From Reticulitermes speratus (Eukaryota; Arthropoda; Insecta; Blattodea; Rhinotermitidae), in contig JAJKFL010000013.1 in NCBI GenBank assembly GCA_021186555.1, positions 35,368,743-35,432,742 on the forward strand: a DNA stretch of 64,000 bases, read 5' to 3'. A program made the translations under genes and the position numbers. This document shows positions 46,690 to 57,680 of the stretch, piece after piece. Under the pieces are notes generated by a model. That model saw nothing but the letters and a program-made list of their open reading frames with translations. It was not told the DNA's origin and searched no databases. Every line of letters begins with the position of its first letter. The first letter of the stretch is position 1.

Positions 46690-46855
46690 TTTCGGTGTAG
46701 CAAGTAGCAACGGGCTAGATGATCCGAGTTCGATTCCCGGTAGGACCAGGAATTTTTATTTTCTCTACAGGTCCCGACCGGATCGGGGCCCCACCCATCG
46801 TGCTGTTAAGTATGCACCGCCTTCTCCCTTCCTTGGCATAAAGCGGCCGGAACGT
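46690..46855 (+). mobile_element. SINE family 1-like fragment
   Basis: B box 'gagttcgattcccggtagg', body 'ggtcccgaccggatcggggc' and 'aaagcggccggaacgtg'. It abuts the LINE tail that follows. Confidence 0.6.
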
Positions 46856-46869
46856 GAATTTGGGTATTC

Positions 46870-47585
46870 CGTCTCATTCATTACGTAGCCTGTCTTGCAA
46901 CTGGTCCATAGACTCTTCCAAAGCGAGTTCTCCAGCGCATGCGATATAGTGCTTCATCTCTCTTCTCTTTTGCCTAAGGTAATCCAGTAGACGCTAATGT
47001 CTTCTTCCTCGTCTTCTCGTCCCTTCTATCTTGCCTTAAATAAGGCGTTTTAGAAGCAGTTTCTACGCAAGATGTGACCAATCCAGTCAGTCTTCCTTCT
47101 TTTATTTGTATGTAGGATGTTCCTTTCCTCCTTGACTCTTTGTAGTACTTCTTCTTTCTCACACGATCGGTCCAATTGATCTTCTCCGTCTTTCTCCAGC
47201 ACCACATTTCAGAAACTTCCAGGTATTTCTGATCTACTTTCCTAAGTGTCCAAGTTTCAGCACCATACAAAGCTATGCTCCAAGTGTAGCTTTTCATGGA
47301 CTTCTCCCTTGGATTGAAATCAAATTTGCTGTTGGAAAGAATTTTCTTCTTGTCTTTCTTGAGTGCTGTTTTTTTCTTGGCAATTCTGGCTTTGATTTAA
47401 CCTGTACATATTGCATCATTTGTTATCAGGCTAACCAGCTAGTTGAAATATTCCAATTCTCCATTTATTTTTGATGTATCAAAATCTGTAATGGGGATAG
47501 TTGTCTTGAGGTTGTCCCCATGTACACGTCTCTTCTTATCAGCCTCTTCAAAATGTGAGTTCGTATCCATGATCCATTTTGAGTG
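46870..47585 (-). pseudogene. non-LTR retrotransposon (LINE) reverse transcriptase, C-terminal remnant
   Basis: On the minus strand conceptual pieces read SLITNDAICTG, then a K-rich stretch, then IALYGAETWTLRK, WCWRKTEKINWTDRV and a basic region. This order (after the palm, 'YGAETW' then 'WCWR..WTDRV') is the C-terminal region of LINE ORF2 proteins. In-frame stops lie upstream (before LVSL and IKAR) and the catalytic YADD part is absent, so it is a dead 5'-truncated copy. A second copy is at 59485-60075. Clade not determined. Confidence 0.85.
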
Positions 47586-48282
47586 GAAGTGTGTGTTTTG
47601 TGTTTTCTAGCGCCCTGTGATTATTTTTGGAAATAGAAACATCGATAACATTGCATTGCTGCTTTGTACATTTTTAACCAATGAAATTAATTTTAAATTT
47701 TCTGTTTATGCCTCTGCCATTTAGATATATATTCATGTGTGTAAATCTGTGGTACGTTCGCCCGTTTAATATTGAAATCGTTGATAAAGTTTCAGATTGC
47801 CACAAAAAAAGTGGAGACAAAAAAGTTTCATTTTCCCATACACATTAAACACAGATGATTTTAACGTGTCAATTGGGAAATTTGGTAATTTTCCTGGGGA
47901 TGTCCCTCCAAGTGGGACGTTTTGTCTATGCTCCCCATTAGGCCTACTGTTACCGTACTTTAGCAACTGGACGCTTGCGGTTTTACCTCTATCGGTGAGT
48001 TCCTACAGCACAGAAAACAAGTTTCCACGGGTCTTGGAACGGCGCTAATTCGTGTTGTCTCCGAGCGACTCTCGAAATCGAGGTTTGTTTCTTGGGCAAC
48101 CAGTGTCCAATTTTCTAAATATAAAAATCAATACTTTTTCTGTTATTTTCTGTCTAAAAGAAACAGTTAATATTCGATAATTTTTCTATGACGACCCTTT
48201 CGGACGAAGAGTGTGTGACGGCCTTACAGACAGACGGACAGACGGACGGACAGACCATTGGCTATGATACGTGTAACACAGT
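47586..48282. other. anonymous sequence
   Basis: Overlapping frames on both strands at 47766-48048 lack motifs. A short 'acagacagacggacagacgg' run lies near 48228. Confidence 0.35.
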
Positions 48283-48851
48283 AATAGTAGTAGTGGCGGT
48301 AGTGGTGGTAATAATGGTGGTGATGGTGGTGGTGATGGTGGTGATGATGATGGTGTGATGATAGTGGTGATGGTGGTGGTGATGATACCGGTGGTGATGA
48401 TGGGAGTGGTGGTGATGGTGGTGGTGGTGGTGATGATGGTGGTGGTGGTGATGATGGTGGTGGTGATGATGGTGGTGGTGATGATAGTGGTGATGGTGGT
48501 GATGATACCGGTGGTGATGATGGTGGTTATGATGGGAGTGGTGGTGATGGTGGTGGTGATGATGTGAGTGGTGGTGGTGATGGGAATGGTGGTGATGGTA
48601 GGGGTGGTGGTGGAGGTGGTGATGGTGGTGTTGGTGATGATAGGGGTGGTGGTGATGATGGTGGTGATGATGGGAGTGGTGGTGGTGATGGTGTTGGTGG
48701 TGATGGTGTTGGTGGTGATGGTGGTGACATTGGTAATGGGAGTGGTGGTGATGGTAGGGGTGTTGGTTGTGATGGTGGTGACGTTGGTAATGGGAGTGGT
48801 GGTGATGGTAGGGGTGGTGGTGGTGGTGTTGGTGATGGTGATGGTGGTGGT
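48283..48851 (+). repeat. long (GGTGAT/GGT)n compound microsatellite
   Basis: About 570 bp of interrupted GGT, GAT and GTT triplets with almost no C on the plus strand. Open frames here encode only V/M- or G/D-rich low complexity. Confidence 0.95.
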
Positions 48852-49767
48852 AGTTCAGTTCAGTTCTTTATTATTTACGTGTGACTCATCGATCAATTGA
48901 CCAGTTACACGCAGAAGACACATTACAAAGAGACAGCAATAACAAATCAAAACAAGGGAAAAGGCAGGACAAAAACAACAGCAAAAACAAAGAACTACAG
49001 TTAATTGAATTAAATGTTGCAGTTAAATACAAGGAAAGGAAAAAGGTTATACATGATTGTAACGACTACATCGTAACCCACGATATGAATATTCAACAGA
49101 CGCTACAGTACCATAGTAACATGAGCTGTTACAAATGGAAAAATTGTTGTATGAATATAACGGTGATGATGACAGTGATGATGAAGATGACAAAAATAAT
49201 TGAAGGCCGAGTTCAAACTGTACGCATTAAACCTGTATTAAGACTAGGCCTTCTGTGACGTGACGCCGTGTAGTTGGTAAAGAGGTAACGGTTTTTTACG
49301 GAACCTGTTGGTTACATCTACAGATTTTTCTGCACTGAATATGGAGGCATCAGGTTCTTCCGAACCATCGTTACCATGTCCTAAAGTACACTGTGACATA
49401 TTCCAGGAGAAAGCAAACTTAACACTCACTGATAGGGTAATCCCAAATCTCACGTTAGAATTGCATAAATCCCGATACTTTTTCGATATAAATGTCGATA
49501 AATGGCTGATCTCAAACACGAAGCAAATTCAGCTTGTAAGTGCCTCTGCGAGCTCTCTCTTGCGTCGTAGGGACAGAGTGAAAACGTGGGAATAAAATGT
49601 GAATTTCTTAAAGAGCGTGAGCCTAGAGTGATGCTAGCACTGGCCGTTAGCCTAACGACCGTGTGCCTGAAACAGGTGCAGCTAGTCTGTTCCTGAGATT
49701 GATGGGTTACAAGTGCAGAGCTGGCGGTTATGTTCACAGTGTAATGATTATTATTTGTTTATAGGAG
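48852..49767. other. anonymous sequence with a decayed repeat end
   Basis: 'gtgacgtgacgccgtgtag' at 49255-49273 is the end of the 'acggcgtcac' subfamily, followed by a hammerhead remnant without core. Short frames at 49244-49737 overlap on both strands and are not called. Confidence 0.4.
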
Positions 49768-49990
49768 TTTATGGTTTATTTTAGGACACTGTCAGTATTT
49801 AAGATCAGATAGGCTGTATGATATGGTGACTGGTGAGTGAAGAATTGGAAAGGATTTGGAAGGAAGTGGTCATGGTTTGTTTTTGGTACTATCTTAGCCT
49901 ATACGACGAGGGTCTGAGGGAAACTGCGGAAAACCTTAACCAGGATGGCTGGTGTTGCGGAAAAGTTTAGAGACAGACACTTCACTCATA
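49768..49990 (+). repeat. dispersed repeat, 'gtttatggtttattt' family
   Basis: Starts 'gtttatggtttattttaggacactgtc', with 'gaattggaaaggatttgg', 'gtggtcatgg' and 'gcggaaaacctt'. It is the clearest copy of the family seen at 17826. Confidence 0.65.
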
Positions 49991-50039
49991 ATACAAGTCT
50001 ATTGCATTTATTATTGTTATTATTATTGTCATATTATAG

Positions 50040-50200
50040 GACATCCGAAGTAGTGACTAGGCTATGGGCTTGATGATACGGGGCTCGAATCCCGGCAGGA
50101 GCAAGAGCCGACCCATCTTCCTGTTCAGTTGGTAACGGGGTGAAGCTGATCACCTACCCCTATTTGGTTCCGAGATTAAGAATGAGAGTAACTGTAAGTA
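50040..50200 (+). mobile_element. SINE family 1-like, internally deleted
   Basis: B box 'gggctcgaatcccggcagg' then shortened body 'gctgatcacctacccctat' and 'tccgagattaagaatgagag'. Confidence 0.55.
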
Positions 50201-50216
50201 AAGCAGCAGGTAAAGC

Positions 50217-50340
50217 GATCCCTGTACACGCCTGGGCAGGCCCTGAGGGTTCCAGGAGGTTGAGGCTCCCAGATTTCAAGATAATCGGCAAATGAAGTTT
50301 GTCAGCCCTACACCTAAACTGACGCATGTACAGCACCAAA
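50217..50340 (-). mobile_element. SINE family 4, 3' fragment
   Basis: Matches the last third of 55751-56037 in inverted orientation: 'gatccctgtacacgcctggg', 'aggaggttgaggctcccag', 'ataatcggca'. Confidence 0.75.
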
Positions 50341-50421
50341 TTCAAGACATCAGACGATTTTAATAAAACTTTAATTTATTTTATCTATTTATAATCTACG
50401 TTTTATACAAATGTTGATGTA

Positions 50422-50467
50422 CACTCTCTGAGAATGACCCACAAAAAGGGTCGAAAGATGTCGGAGT
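50422..50467 (+). ncRNA. hammerhead-like motif, scrambled 5' core
   Basis: CTGAGAA where CTGAAGA is expected, extra T, helix II GACCC-(7 nt)-GGGTC perfect, GAAA, triplet GTC. Helix II is kept, the core is damaged. Confidence 0.35.
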
Positions 50468-51045
50468 TCTAGTGCCTTAATTGTAAAATGTTAATATTAT
50501 AATGTGCATTTTTGTGTTTACTTGAATTTTAACAATTAGTGCACGGCTATGAATACCAAAAATGTATCAAGGTTAGTGTCCCTGTTGGCAGTGATGGCTT
50601 ACTGCAGGGTGTCGTCCCTGTTTCCTTAATGATGACACACCCCTGAAGGGCCTGTGACACTTATCGGCCGTAGCTGTGGGGCGCACTGCAAATCATCCTC
50701 CTTCGAGCCTCCGCGTACGAAATGAAGCGACAAAATCAATATGGAAGGCAGCGCAGTCGCGTACACGAGTCATGACGTGGCGTGACGTACGTGGTTCAAG
50801 GGGTGACCATTCTACAAACCTTTCGATGGGAATAATCTCGTCTACTTGTGTCTTCCTGTCTGAGACGATGGACTACCTGTGACTGTACGATATACACTTT
50901 TTGTACGTCTTACGCTTATTAAGTATACTTGAGACTGTGGTTTCTAGCTTATTCACTACAGGCCTAAAGTGCGAGCTGTCCAAATCATCATATTTTACAG
51001 AATCAAGATAAAATTCTTCTGAACACTACTACGTTCCGTTTACTT

Positions 51046-51088
51046 ACAGAGCTACATGTTTCGGCCGTTTAGGTCATCTTCAGATAAC
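51046..51088 (-). ncRNA. hammerhead-like motif, left arm
   Basis: Minus strand: CTGAAGA, extra T, helix II GACC-(5 nt)-GGCC with one mismatch, GAAA, ACATGT, triplet GTA. Helix I is poor. Confidence 0.42.
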
Positions 51089-51499
51089 AGTTCTTATTTC
51101 TAAGAATATATTGAGGAATGGATAAAAAACTATAAAATGTGATAAAAATGTTAAATATCTTATGATAAAAATAAAAAAAATTATGTGTGGGGAAAATTAT
51201 ACCACACTGTTACAATATCCTATACCAATACCAATCTCTTTCGTTGCTACAAGTTGTCACAGGATGTTCACCAATTTGGTAAGTCACTGTAGGTTTGTTC
51301 AAAGTTTCAAGTGACTTACCAAGTTGCTGTGACAACTTGTAGCAACAAAAGAGATTGATATTGGTAGAGGATATTGTAACAGTGTGGTGGAATTTTCTCC
51401 ACACATATTATTTTCTGATTTTACCATAACATGCTTAACATTTTTATCGCACTTTATAGATTTTTATCCATCCTCAATTTGTTTTTAAAAATAATAACT

Positions 51500-51541
51500 G
51501 TAAATCTGAAGACGACCTAAACGGCCGAAACATGTAGCTCT
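51500..51541 (+). ncRNA. hammerhead-like motif, right arm
   Basis: CTGAAGA (51506-51512), extra C, same helix II as its sister, GAAA (51527-51530), ACATGT, triplet GTA (51534-51536). Confidence 0.42.
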
Positions 51542-51637
51542 GTAAGTAAATGGAACGTAGTTGTGTTCGGACGCATTTTATCTTGATTCTGTGTAAACAA
51601 CACAACGGAATTACATCCTTACAAATCATAATATTTT

Positions 51638-52149
51638 TATATGTTCTGTTTACAGAATTTATGATTGCAAATTTTGGTCATCTAATCCTTAAGTAAGCGA
51701 CCTGAACATTTTCTTAACGACAATAAAGTGTATTATTCTGGACAAACTTCAACGATCTCAGCCTGGCCATGTTTGTAATTAGTCTGGAAAGCACGCAGAC
51801 TGCCTGGACACACGCAAACAGTCGGTAGGCAATACTGGTGACCATACTGACCGGTGCCGTTCAGCAACCATTTGTCATTACATACAGATAAGCCACCTGT
51901 TCAGTGGTTACGGTATAACACGTCCTCAGGTGGCGGATGGATTATGCAACCTCTTGCTACGTAGGGTAACTGCGGATATATTGCATGGACAGCCAAAGAG
52001 GGATGTTTCTGTAGACATGAGTTTGGGCGAGGGTATAACAACCCCACATCGCACAAGACGTGGTGGTCTTATTCATAGTCACCGCTGTGAGAGCAGCAAA
52101 CCACAGATTCGGGCTCCTTTTCATATATCAAGCGCCTGTATTTCAGCCT
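51638..52149. other. anonymous sequence
   Basis: A 105-codon plus frame (51930-52247) has no motif. Confidence 0.35.
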
Positions 52150-52345
52150 TGTATATGTATTTAACTTTTTGTTCACCGTGCATTTTGGTAATAGATAACA
52201 TTCATCAACCAACAACTGCACTAATTAAAATTTATTTAACACTTTAGGATTTACCCAGTGACCGAAACATATGTAGGGCAATCTTAAAGTGTTAAATAAA
52301 TTTTAATTAGTGCAGTTGTTGGTTGATGAAGGTTATCTATATATG
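52150..52345 (-). mobile_element. short foldback element
   Basis: Arms of about 48 bp, 'catcaaccaacaactgcac' through 'taaatttatttaacac', at 52200-52246 and, inverted, 52287-52333. The loop holds 'gtgaccgaaacatatgtagg', the 3' half of a hammerhead motif with GAAA and GTA. The shared tail 'gttcaccgtgcatt' lies left of the palindrome, in minus orientation. Flanks share an imperfect 'tatatgtat' repeat. Confidence 0.55.
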
Positions 52346-53196
52346 TATATTTCAACAGTGGCAGGGTCCTTAAATTGTCCCATATAATAGGAATTTTTCG
52401 AGTTTGTGGCATGTATGTTGAGTGGTTTTGTAATTTCGTAGCATCTCTCAAGGGCTATAGTGTATGAATAAGTGGAAGAGTTATCTATGGAAATTATTGG
52501 TAGAGAGGGAATTCTCAAAATTTTCTCTTGAAATTTCAACAGGCTTTAATGAACTACTTCAGTAATTTCATAAACAAACATAAATGTGGGTGTAAGTGGA
52601 CTTCATAACCAGGCATGCTCATGCCTTATATTCGGTTCTTCATTATTCACTGTTCACCATATCACTCGACGCTATATTGTGTCAGCTTCAGACAGCATCA
52701 ATAAACGAACAATAAATATATTTTCAACTAACTCCATCCTGTAGGGCTCTACATGAAGTTTTGTAATGATTCAGCTTAACATAAAATTTGTCTGGAATAC
52801 CGAAGTTCATTACCGTGTTTTCAAAAGCCAGTTATTGGATTGATCATGAACCTTTTAATGTAATCCTTAACAGCGCATAGTTTATCCCTAAGGTACATTT
52901 CAGTCTAATATTATCCTCACATATGCGAGCCTAATTTTCTGGATCGTTTATTCGGTTATAATTTTGAAATTATTATTTTGTGTAACCATCCACTCTAACT
53001 ATTCTACCTGTCATTCCATCTCGTCTTCTTCGAAAATTTAATTTACTGTTAACAATTGAACGTGATCAGAATAAATCACATTCCCCCAACCCTCTGTTTT
53101 CAAGCGCCTTCAAACTAAGGAATTCATTTCTAATAAAACCACATAAAACTGCGTAGAATTATAAATTATTATATTTGCTATTATAAAGCCCGGGTA
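52346..53196. other. anonymous AT-rich sequence
   Basis: Nothing recognisable. Confidence 0.4.
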
Positions 53197-53485
53197 AAAG
53201 TGCTTTGCCGATTCCAGTGGCCGCGCGGTCCAAGGCGTGGGTTTGCGGCCGCTCGCTTACTGGGATTGTGGGTTCGAATCCCGCCTAGGGCATGGATGTC
53301 TGTCTCTTATGAGTGTTGTGTGTTGTCAGGTAGAGGTCTCTGCGACGAACTGGTCCCTCGTCCAGAGGAGTCCTACCGAGTGTGGTGTGTCTGATGTGTG
53401 TGATCGTGAAGCCTCGAACAAAGAGGCGGCCTAGGCCCCCAAGGGGTTGTCGAGCCATTGATGGGGGGGGGGGGGAATGTGCTTT
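53197..53485 (+). mobile_element. SINE family 2, full length
   Basis: AAAGTGCTTT (53197-53206) and AATGTGCTTT (53476-53485) flank it. Head 'ggccgcgcggtccaaggcg' and 'ggttcgaatcccg'; body as at 38654. The usual A-rich tail is replaced by a G run of about 13. Confidence 0.88.
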
Positions 53486-55279
53486 AAGAAAACATTTGTA
53501 CCTAAGAGGGCGGAAGTAACATAAGGCCGGAAATATTTCTTAGTGAGGAGCGTCATGATTTGTACTCATAGCCAAACATAGTTAGGTTGATGGAACCAGA
53601 GAGGATGAGGCAACGAGTTATGTGACACATGTCAGGGAGAAGAGAAATGCATGCAGGATTTTGATAGGAAAAATTGAAGGACACGTATTGAGGCGGTAAT
53701 ATTAAAACGGATTTCAAAGGACTGGAAGAGAAGACCGCGGATTGAGTTTCTTGACTAATTGCAGGCTCTCGTAAACACGGCACTGAAGTTTTGGTTTTCA
53801 CAAAACGCAGGAAAATTCGTGACCTAACTGGACAATTATTCACTTCACAAGACGGACCCTGGTCAGTGGGTTAGTTAATTAGTTAAAGCGGAGAAAATGT
53901 GGTAGAATTAGACACAGTCTTTTCCCATGAATCTGTGGTTCCCACCTATCAGATTGCACTGTGTTATAATCTGTACTGTCCCCAGTATGAAAATATGAAA
54001 TTAATTAGGTGGTCAGCCAGTGTGTTACTTACTAAGTATTAGGCAGTCAGTGAATCACACAGTGACATTTCCAAAATACCTTATCAACAAAGCGTTTTGT
54101 TTTCGCACAATCATTAGTCAAAATGAATCGTCTCACCGAAACCAGTGGCTAGTTTATTGTGTTGTGTGGAATTTTACACGTCTGCCCACTCAAACAAGCC
54201 GCAAGATCTTTTAGTCTTTCATAATTAATCACCATTATATTCACGTCGGTCAGTCACTGCTGTCGCCATTTAGCAACAAGCGACCGGAGTGTAAAACGTG
54301 CACCGTTCTAGGCAACTGTCTTTATGAACTGCTGTGTTTGTCACCAAATATTATGTCGTGTCAGACTCTTTAAAACTTGGCAGTTACTTACGTACCACCA
54401 GGTTTAACACTCAAAAACTCTACCTTCTGCCCACACAGTGTATTTATGTGTTCTGTGTGGATCTCAGAACAGACGACGACTTTTGCCCTATATTACATTA
54501 ACAGATTGGTTTTTCTAACCAAGACGGAGAGTGTTTACTGCGCGGTACGCTCCCCGGTCTTTATATAAAGCAGATTACGTTTCTTCCTTAAAGTCAATGA
54601 CGAGTTGTAGTGTCTTACACATTATTTACTGGATGAAGCTGAGGAAATAATGGAAGAACTTAGGCAACCGACGCTTCGTTCAAGATTCGAATTAGTTGCC
54701 TCAGGAGTATCAAGAAACTGTTTATGGAACACAAGGTTTATTGTTGCTCTTACAATAGCCTGCAACCTGTCCCTATCCTAAATCAAATTAATCCTATTTC
54801 CACTCAGCAAGTCTAGCTCTTTAAAATCCATTTTAATATTATACATACTACCACCTACACCTTGCTGTATTAAAGGAATCTTTACTTCACGTCTTTTGAA
54901 TAATTACACGAATATTCTATTTCCCTCAGTAAGCTTTCCGTGTCCCAACCGTTCTTTCGTCCTCGGTTCCATTACATAATATATTGCGAGCTTCGAAATT
55001 CTGACAGCGGTGTTCATTTAGATTCAAATCTTCTGCGATCTTACGCTGTGTCGACTGACAAACACTTACGTAGGTTTCTGAGAAATGTTGTCCTTCTGAA
55101 ACTGTTGTTAATGTTTGCCCGTCGACAAGGCATCGCATGTAGAACAACCTGAATTTGTACCGTAGTAGTAGGATATTTGGTGAACAGGATCTATTATTCA
55201 GGAACCAGAGCTTCTGTTTTGAAAGTGGATGCAAAGTGTTCCTCTGGACTGAGCGAGGTGACTTAAAATTTATTTGGGA
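53486..55279. other. anonymous sequence
   Basis: Overlapping frames at 54926-55309 lack motifs. No repeat family was matched with confidence. Confidence 0.35.
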
Positions 55280-55440
55280 CGTGCCTGTTTCGAATCTTGA
55301 CTGGGTCATCCGCTACCCTAACTGAGGTTTATTTTGTGTTTCTTCAGGCGAATACCGTCATAAAATCTCAACCTAGGCCACCGCGACCGCGTCCTTCCAC
55401 ATTCCTTACAATTATCATATTACCTGACACTGTTGCTCGT
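55280..55440 (-). repeat. dispersed repeat fragment
   Basis: 'gactgggtcatccgctaccc', 'gcgaataccgtcataaaatc' and 'ggccaccgcgaccgcgtcc' correspond, in the same orientation, to the copy at 2800-3160. Confidence 0.45.
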
Positions 55441-55442
55441 CA

Positions 55443-55716
55443 TATAGGTCATCAAGGCCCAGAGGGGGAGTAGAGGTATAGTTCTACACTCTTTGTTAAC
55501 CTCGGTGCCAGATGGTGGTGAGTTGTCAACGCCACGCCCCGGCCGCTGTACCCCTGGGAAAGAGCCGGTACCCATTGTGCACGAGGATGGGTGGGCCCCC
55601 GGACTGGTCTGGACGAGTGCAGAAATCTCGCCCCCAGCGGGATTCAATCTCTGGACCGTCCAGCTCGTAGCGAGTCGCTATACCAACTATGCTACTGTAT
55701 TCCGGCCCACATGGAA
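55443..55716 (-). mobile_element. SINE family 1, full length
   Basis: Minus strand: 'gccggaatacagtagcatag' head with 'gattgaatcccgctgg' B box, then 'ccagaccagtccgggggccc', 'gcgttgacaactcacc' and 'ggcaccgaggttaac', ending 'gccttgatgac'. It lies 35 bp from the family 4 SINE. Confidence 0.87.
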
Positions 55717-55738
55717 ATACACTTAAATAAATAAATAG

Positions 55739-56049
55739 TATAAAATACAGGAGGCGCGCGGTGGCGCAGTTGGTTGAGGCACTACGCTACAAACCGGAAC
55801 GTCGCGGGTTCGATTCCCGATGGTGTCATTGGAATTTTTCCTTGACATAATCGTTTCGGTCGCACTGGGGTCGACTCAGCCCTTAACAGAAATGAGTACC
55901 AGGAATATTTCCTGGGGGGGGGGGGGGGGTAAAGGCTGACAACCTTACCACCTTCAAGTGCCGATTGTCTAGAAATCTGGGAGCCTCAACCTCCTGGAAC
56001 CGTAAGGGTCTGTCCAGGCCTGTAATGGGATTGCTTTTATAAAATACAG
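55739..56049 (+). mobile_element. SINE family 4, full length, perfect 12-bp TSD
   Basis: TATAAAATACAG at 55739-55750 and 56038-56049 flanks 55751-56037. Head 'ggtggcgcagttggttgagg' and 'gggttcgattcccgatgg'. The body block that reads 'tcctggaggtgaa' at position 55 is here followed by a run of about 15 G (55915-55929). This is the reference copy of the family in this window. Confidence 0.93.
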
Positions 56050-56819
56050 TTTATAATACACCAGAGTACTATGATCTAAATCCTCACTGCCGTGCACATT
56101 TCAAACGTTACCCTTTGCAGAACCTATAAAGCTTTTTCTGTATCAGATATCAGTCCATAGAATAGTATATAGAAGCCGAATCTCGTTTAAGCAGAAAGAA
56201 CTGCCGCTTGGGTCTGCTTCACAGGGTATGTTTAGTTAAAACAAGTCTGTAGTTAACAGGCGAGCGCTGTTAATGATCCAATATTTTGGTTCACTGCGTT
56301 TTCTATTACTCGCATACTGATAGAGGAGATATTATGGAATATGAGTCGCCATTGGAAACAGATGTTTAGATGGAAAACTTGCCGAGGGGTGAAGTACTAC
56401 CGGAAACGTAGATTACAGATTACCGCCAAACGCATCTTCCTAGAGGCGTCATTTTTATCTGTCTTTTCTTGATTCTAATAACTTTACATTTGCACAAAGT
56501 TATGTGAACCAGTTTACTAAAATTGTGTTGTAATTACAGTTTTAATTAATTTTACAGTTTCTGTCTTCCGAAATTACAAATATTATGTAGATAACTGAGG
56601 GTTAAGAATGATTAAAAGTTTTTTTAACGACTTATATTTTTGTATGGTTGTTTATTTGTTTGTTTATTTTTGTTTGTTTGTCCTTTAATTTACCTTTCCC
56701 TGATTATTATTTTTGGCGGTGTGTTTAATGGCACTTTAACAAATCGTGACAGTACTTTAATGGCGATGTCAATAGCATTACGTCAAATTATTTCTGGATC
56801 ATCTCACTAAGTTCTGTCT
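56050..56819. other. anonymous sequence
   Basis: A TTTG-rich stretch lies near 56640-56690. No gene is recognised. Confidence 0.4.
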
Positions 56820-57150
56820 TGAGGTTTTAGACAGGCTGTCACCGCTGCCGACAGCCCACCACAGTCGCTGTACCCATACGTCTCTATACGGGCTGTCACC
56901 GCTGCCGACAGCCCACCACAGTCGCTGTCACCGCTGCCGACAGCCCACCACAGTCGCTGTACCCTTACGTCTCTATACGGGCTGTCACCGCTGCCGACAG
57001 CCCACCACAGTCGCTGTACCCATAGGTCTCTATACGGGCTGTCACCGCTGCCGACAGCCCACCACAGTCGCTGTACCCATAGGTCTCTATACGGGCTGTC
57101 ACCGCTGCCGACAGCCCACGACATTCGCTGTACCCATACGTCTCTATGCA
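56820..57150. repeat. 57-bp VNTR, five to six units
   Basis: Units start at 56835, 56892, 56981, 57038 and 57095; the second is longer (89 bp) because its first 32 bp are duplicated. Each unit has the self-complementary GCTGTC...GACAGC around 'accgctgcc'. The minus strand stays open (19-residue repeats), an effect of the period. GC content is far above the surroundings. Confidence 0.92.
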
Positions 57151-57477
57151 TACACGAACTCGAAGACCGCTGAACGGATGCTACCGAAATTCGGTATTGT
57201 AGCTTTCTATGAGATCCTGTCGCTGCATTTCAAATTTTCTTTGAGATAGAAGGAACAGAACGGATAATTTACATAAAGACGTGTATGTATTCTTGCGCTC
57301 ATCCCCAGGGCACATAGGCCTACACATCATTTCACTCGAAAAACAAAATCAAATCTTGATTGTGTTTAGAATATACTAAAAAGAGTCTTATGTTATTACT
57401 TTAACATAGTGCTTCATTAAAATAAGACTTTTAAATTTTGCTCTTCACTCTAAGTTCACACACCTTAGGTTATTTCA
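57151..57477. other. anonymous sequence
   Basis: Nothing recognisable. Confidence 0.4.
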
Positions 57478-57680
57478 GTATTGTGGGTTCGAATCCCGCT
57501 GGGGTCATGGATGTCTGTGAGTGTGATTGTTGTGTGTTGTCAGGCAGAGGTCTCTACGACGGGCCGATCACTCGTCCAGAGGAGTCTTGTCGAGTGTGGT
57601 GTGTCTGAGTGTTATCGCGAAGTCTCGATAATGAGAAGGCGTTGGCCCACTAGGGGCTGTAGCGATTTTGGAAGAAAAGC
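57478..57680 (+). mobile_element. SINE family 2, 5'-truncated
   Basis: Begins just before the B box ('attgtgggttcgaatcccgc') and continues through 'gttgtgtgttgtcaggcaga' and 'cgtccagaggagtcttgtcg'. Confidence 0.85.

Larger units (their letters stand above)
50981..51637. mobile_element. large foldback element, 16-bp TSD
   Basis: CAAATCATCATATTTT (50981-50996) and CAAATCATAATATTTT (51622-51637) flank a 625-bp insert. The arms (about 50997-51300 and 51305-51595) are inverted repeats with a centre near 51302; the right end has an extra tail of about 25 bp. Hammerhead-like motifs at 51046-51088 (minus) and 51500-51541 (plus). Its length is almost that of the insert at 13658-14279 (622 bp) though the sequences differ. 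Confidence 0.72.

Noticed and set aside
47766..48048. Overlapping 66- and 83-codon frames
   Set aside because: No motif and no support for either strand; noted only because both are open.
48355..48900. V/M-rich, G/D-rich and P/S-rich frames
   Set aside because: Translation products of a GGT/GAT microsatellite.
54926..55309. 127-codon minus frame
   Set aside because: No family motif; partly overlaps a dispersed repeat at its upstream end.
56807..57151. 114-codon minus frame with 19-residue repeats
   Set aside because: Follows directly from a 57-bp tandem repeat; one unit is irregular (89 bp), not a multiple of three relative to the others by design of a protein.
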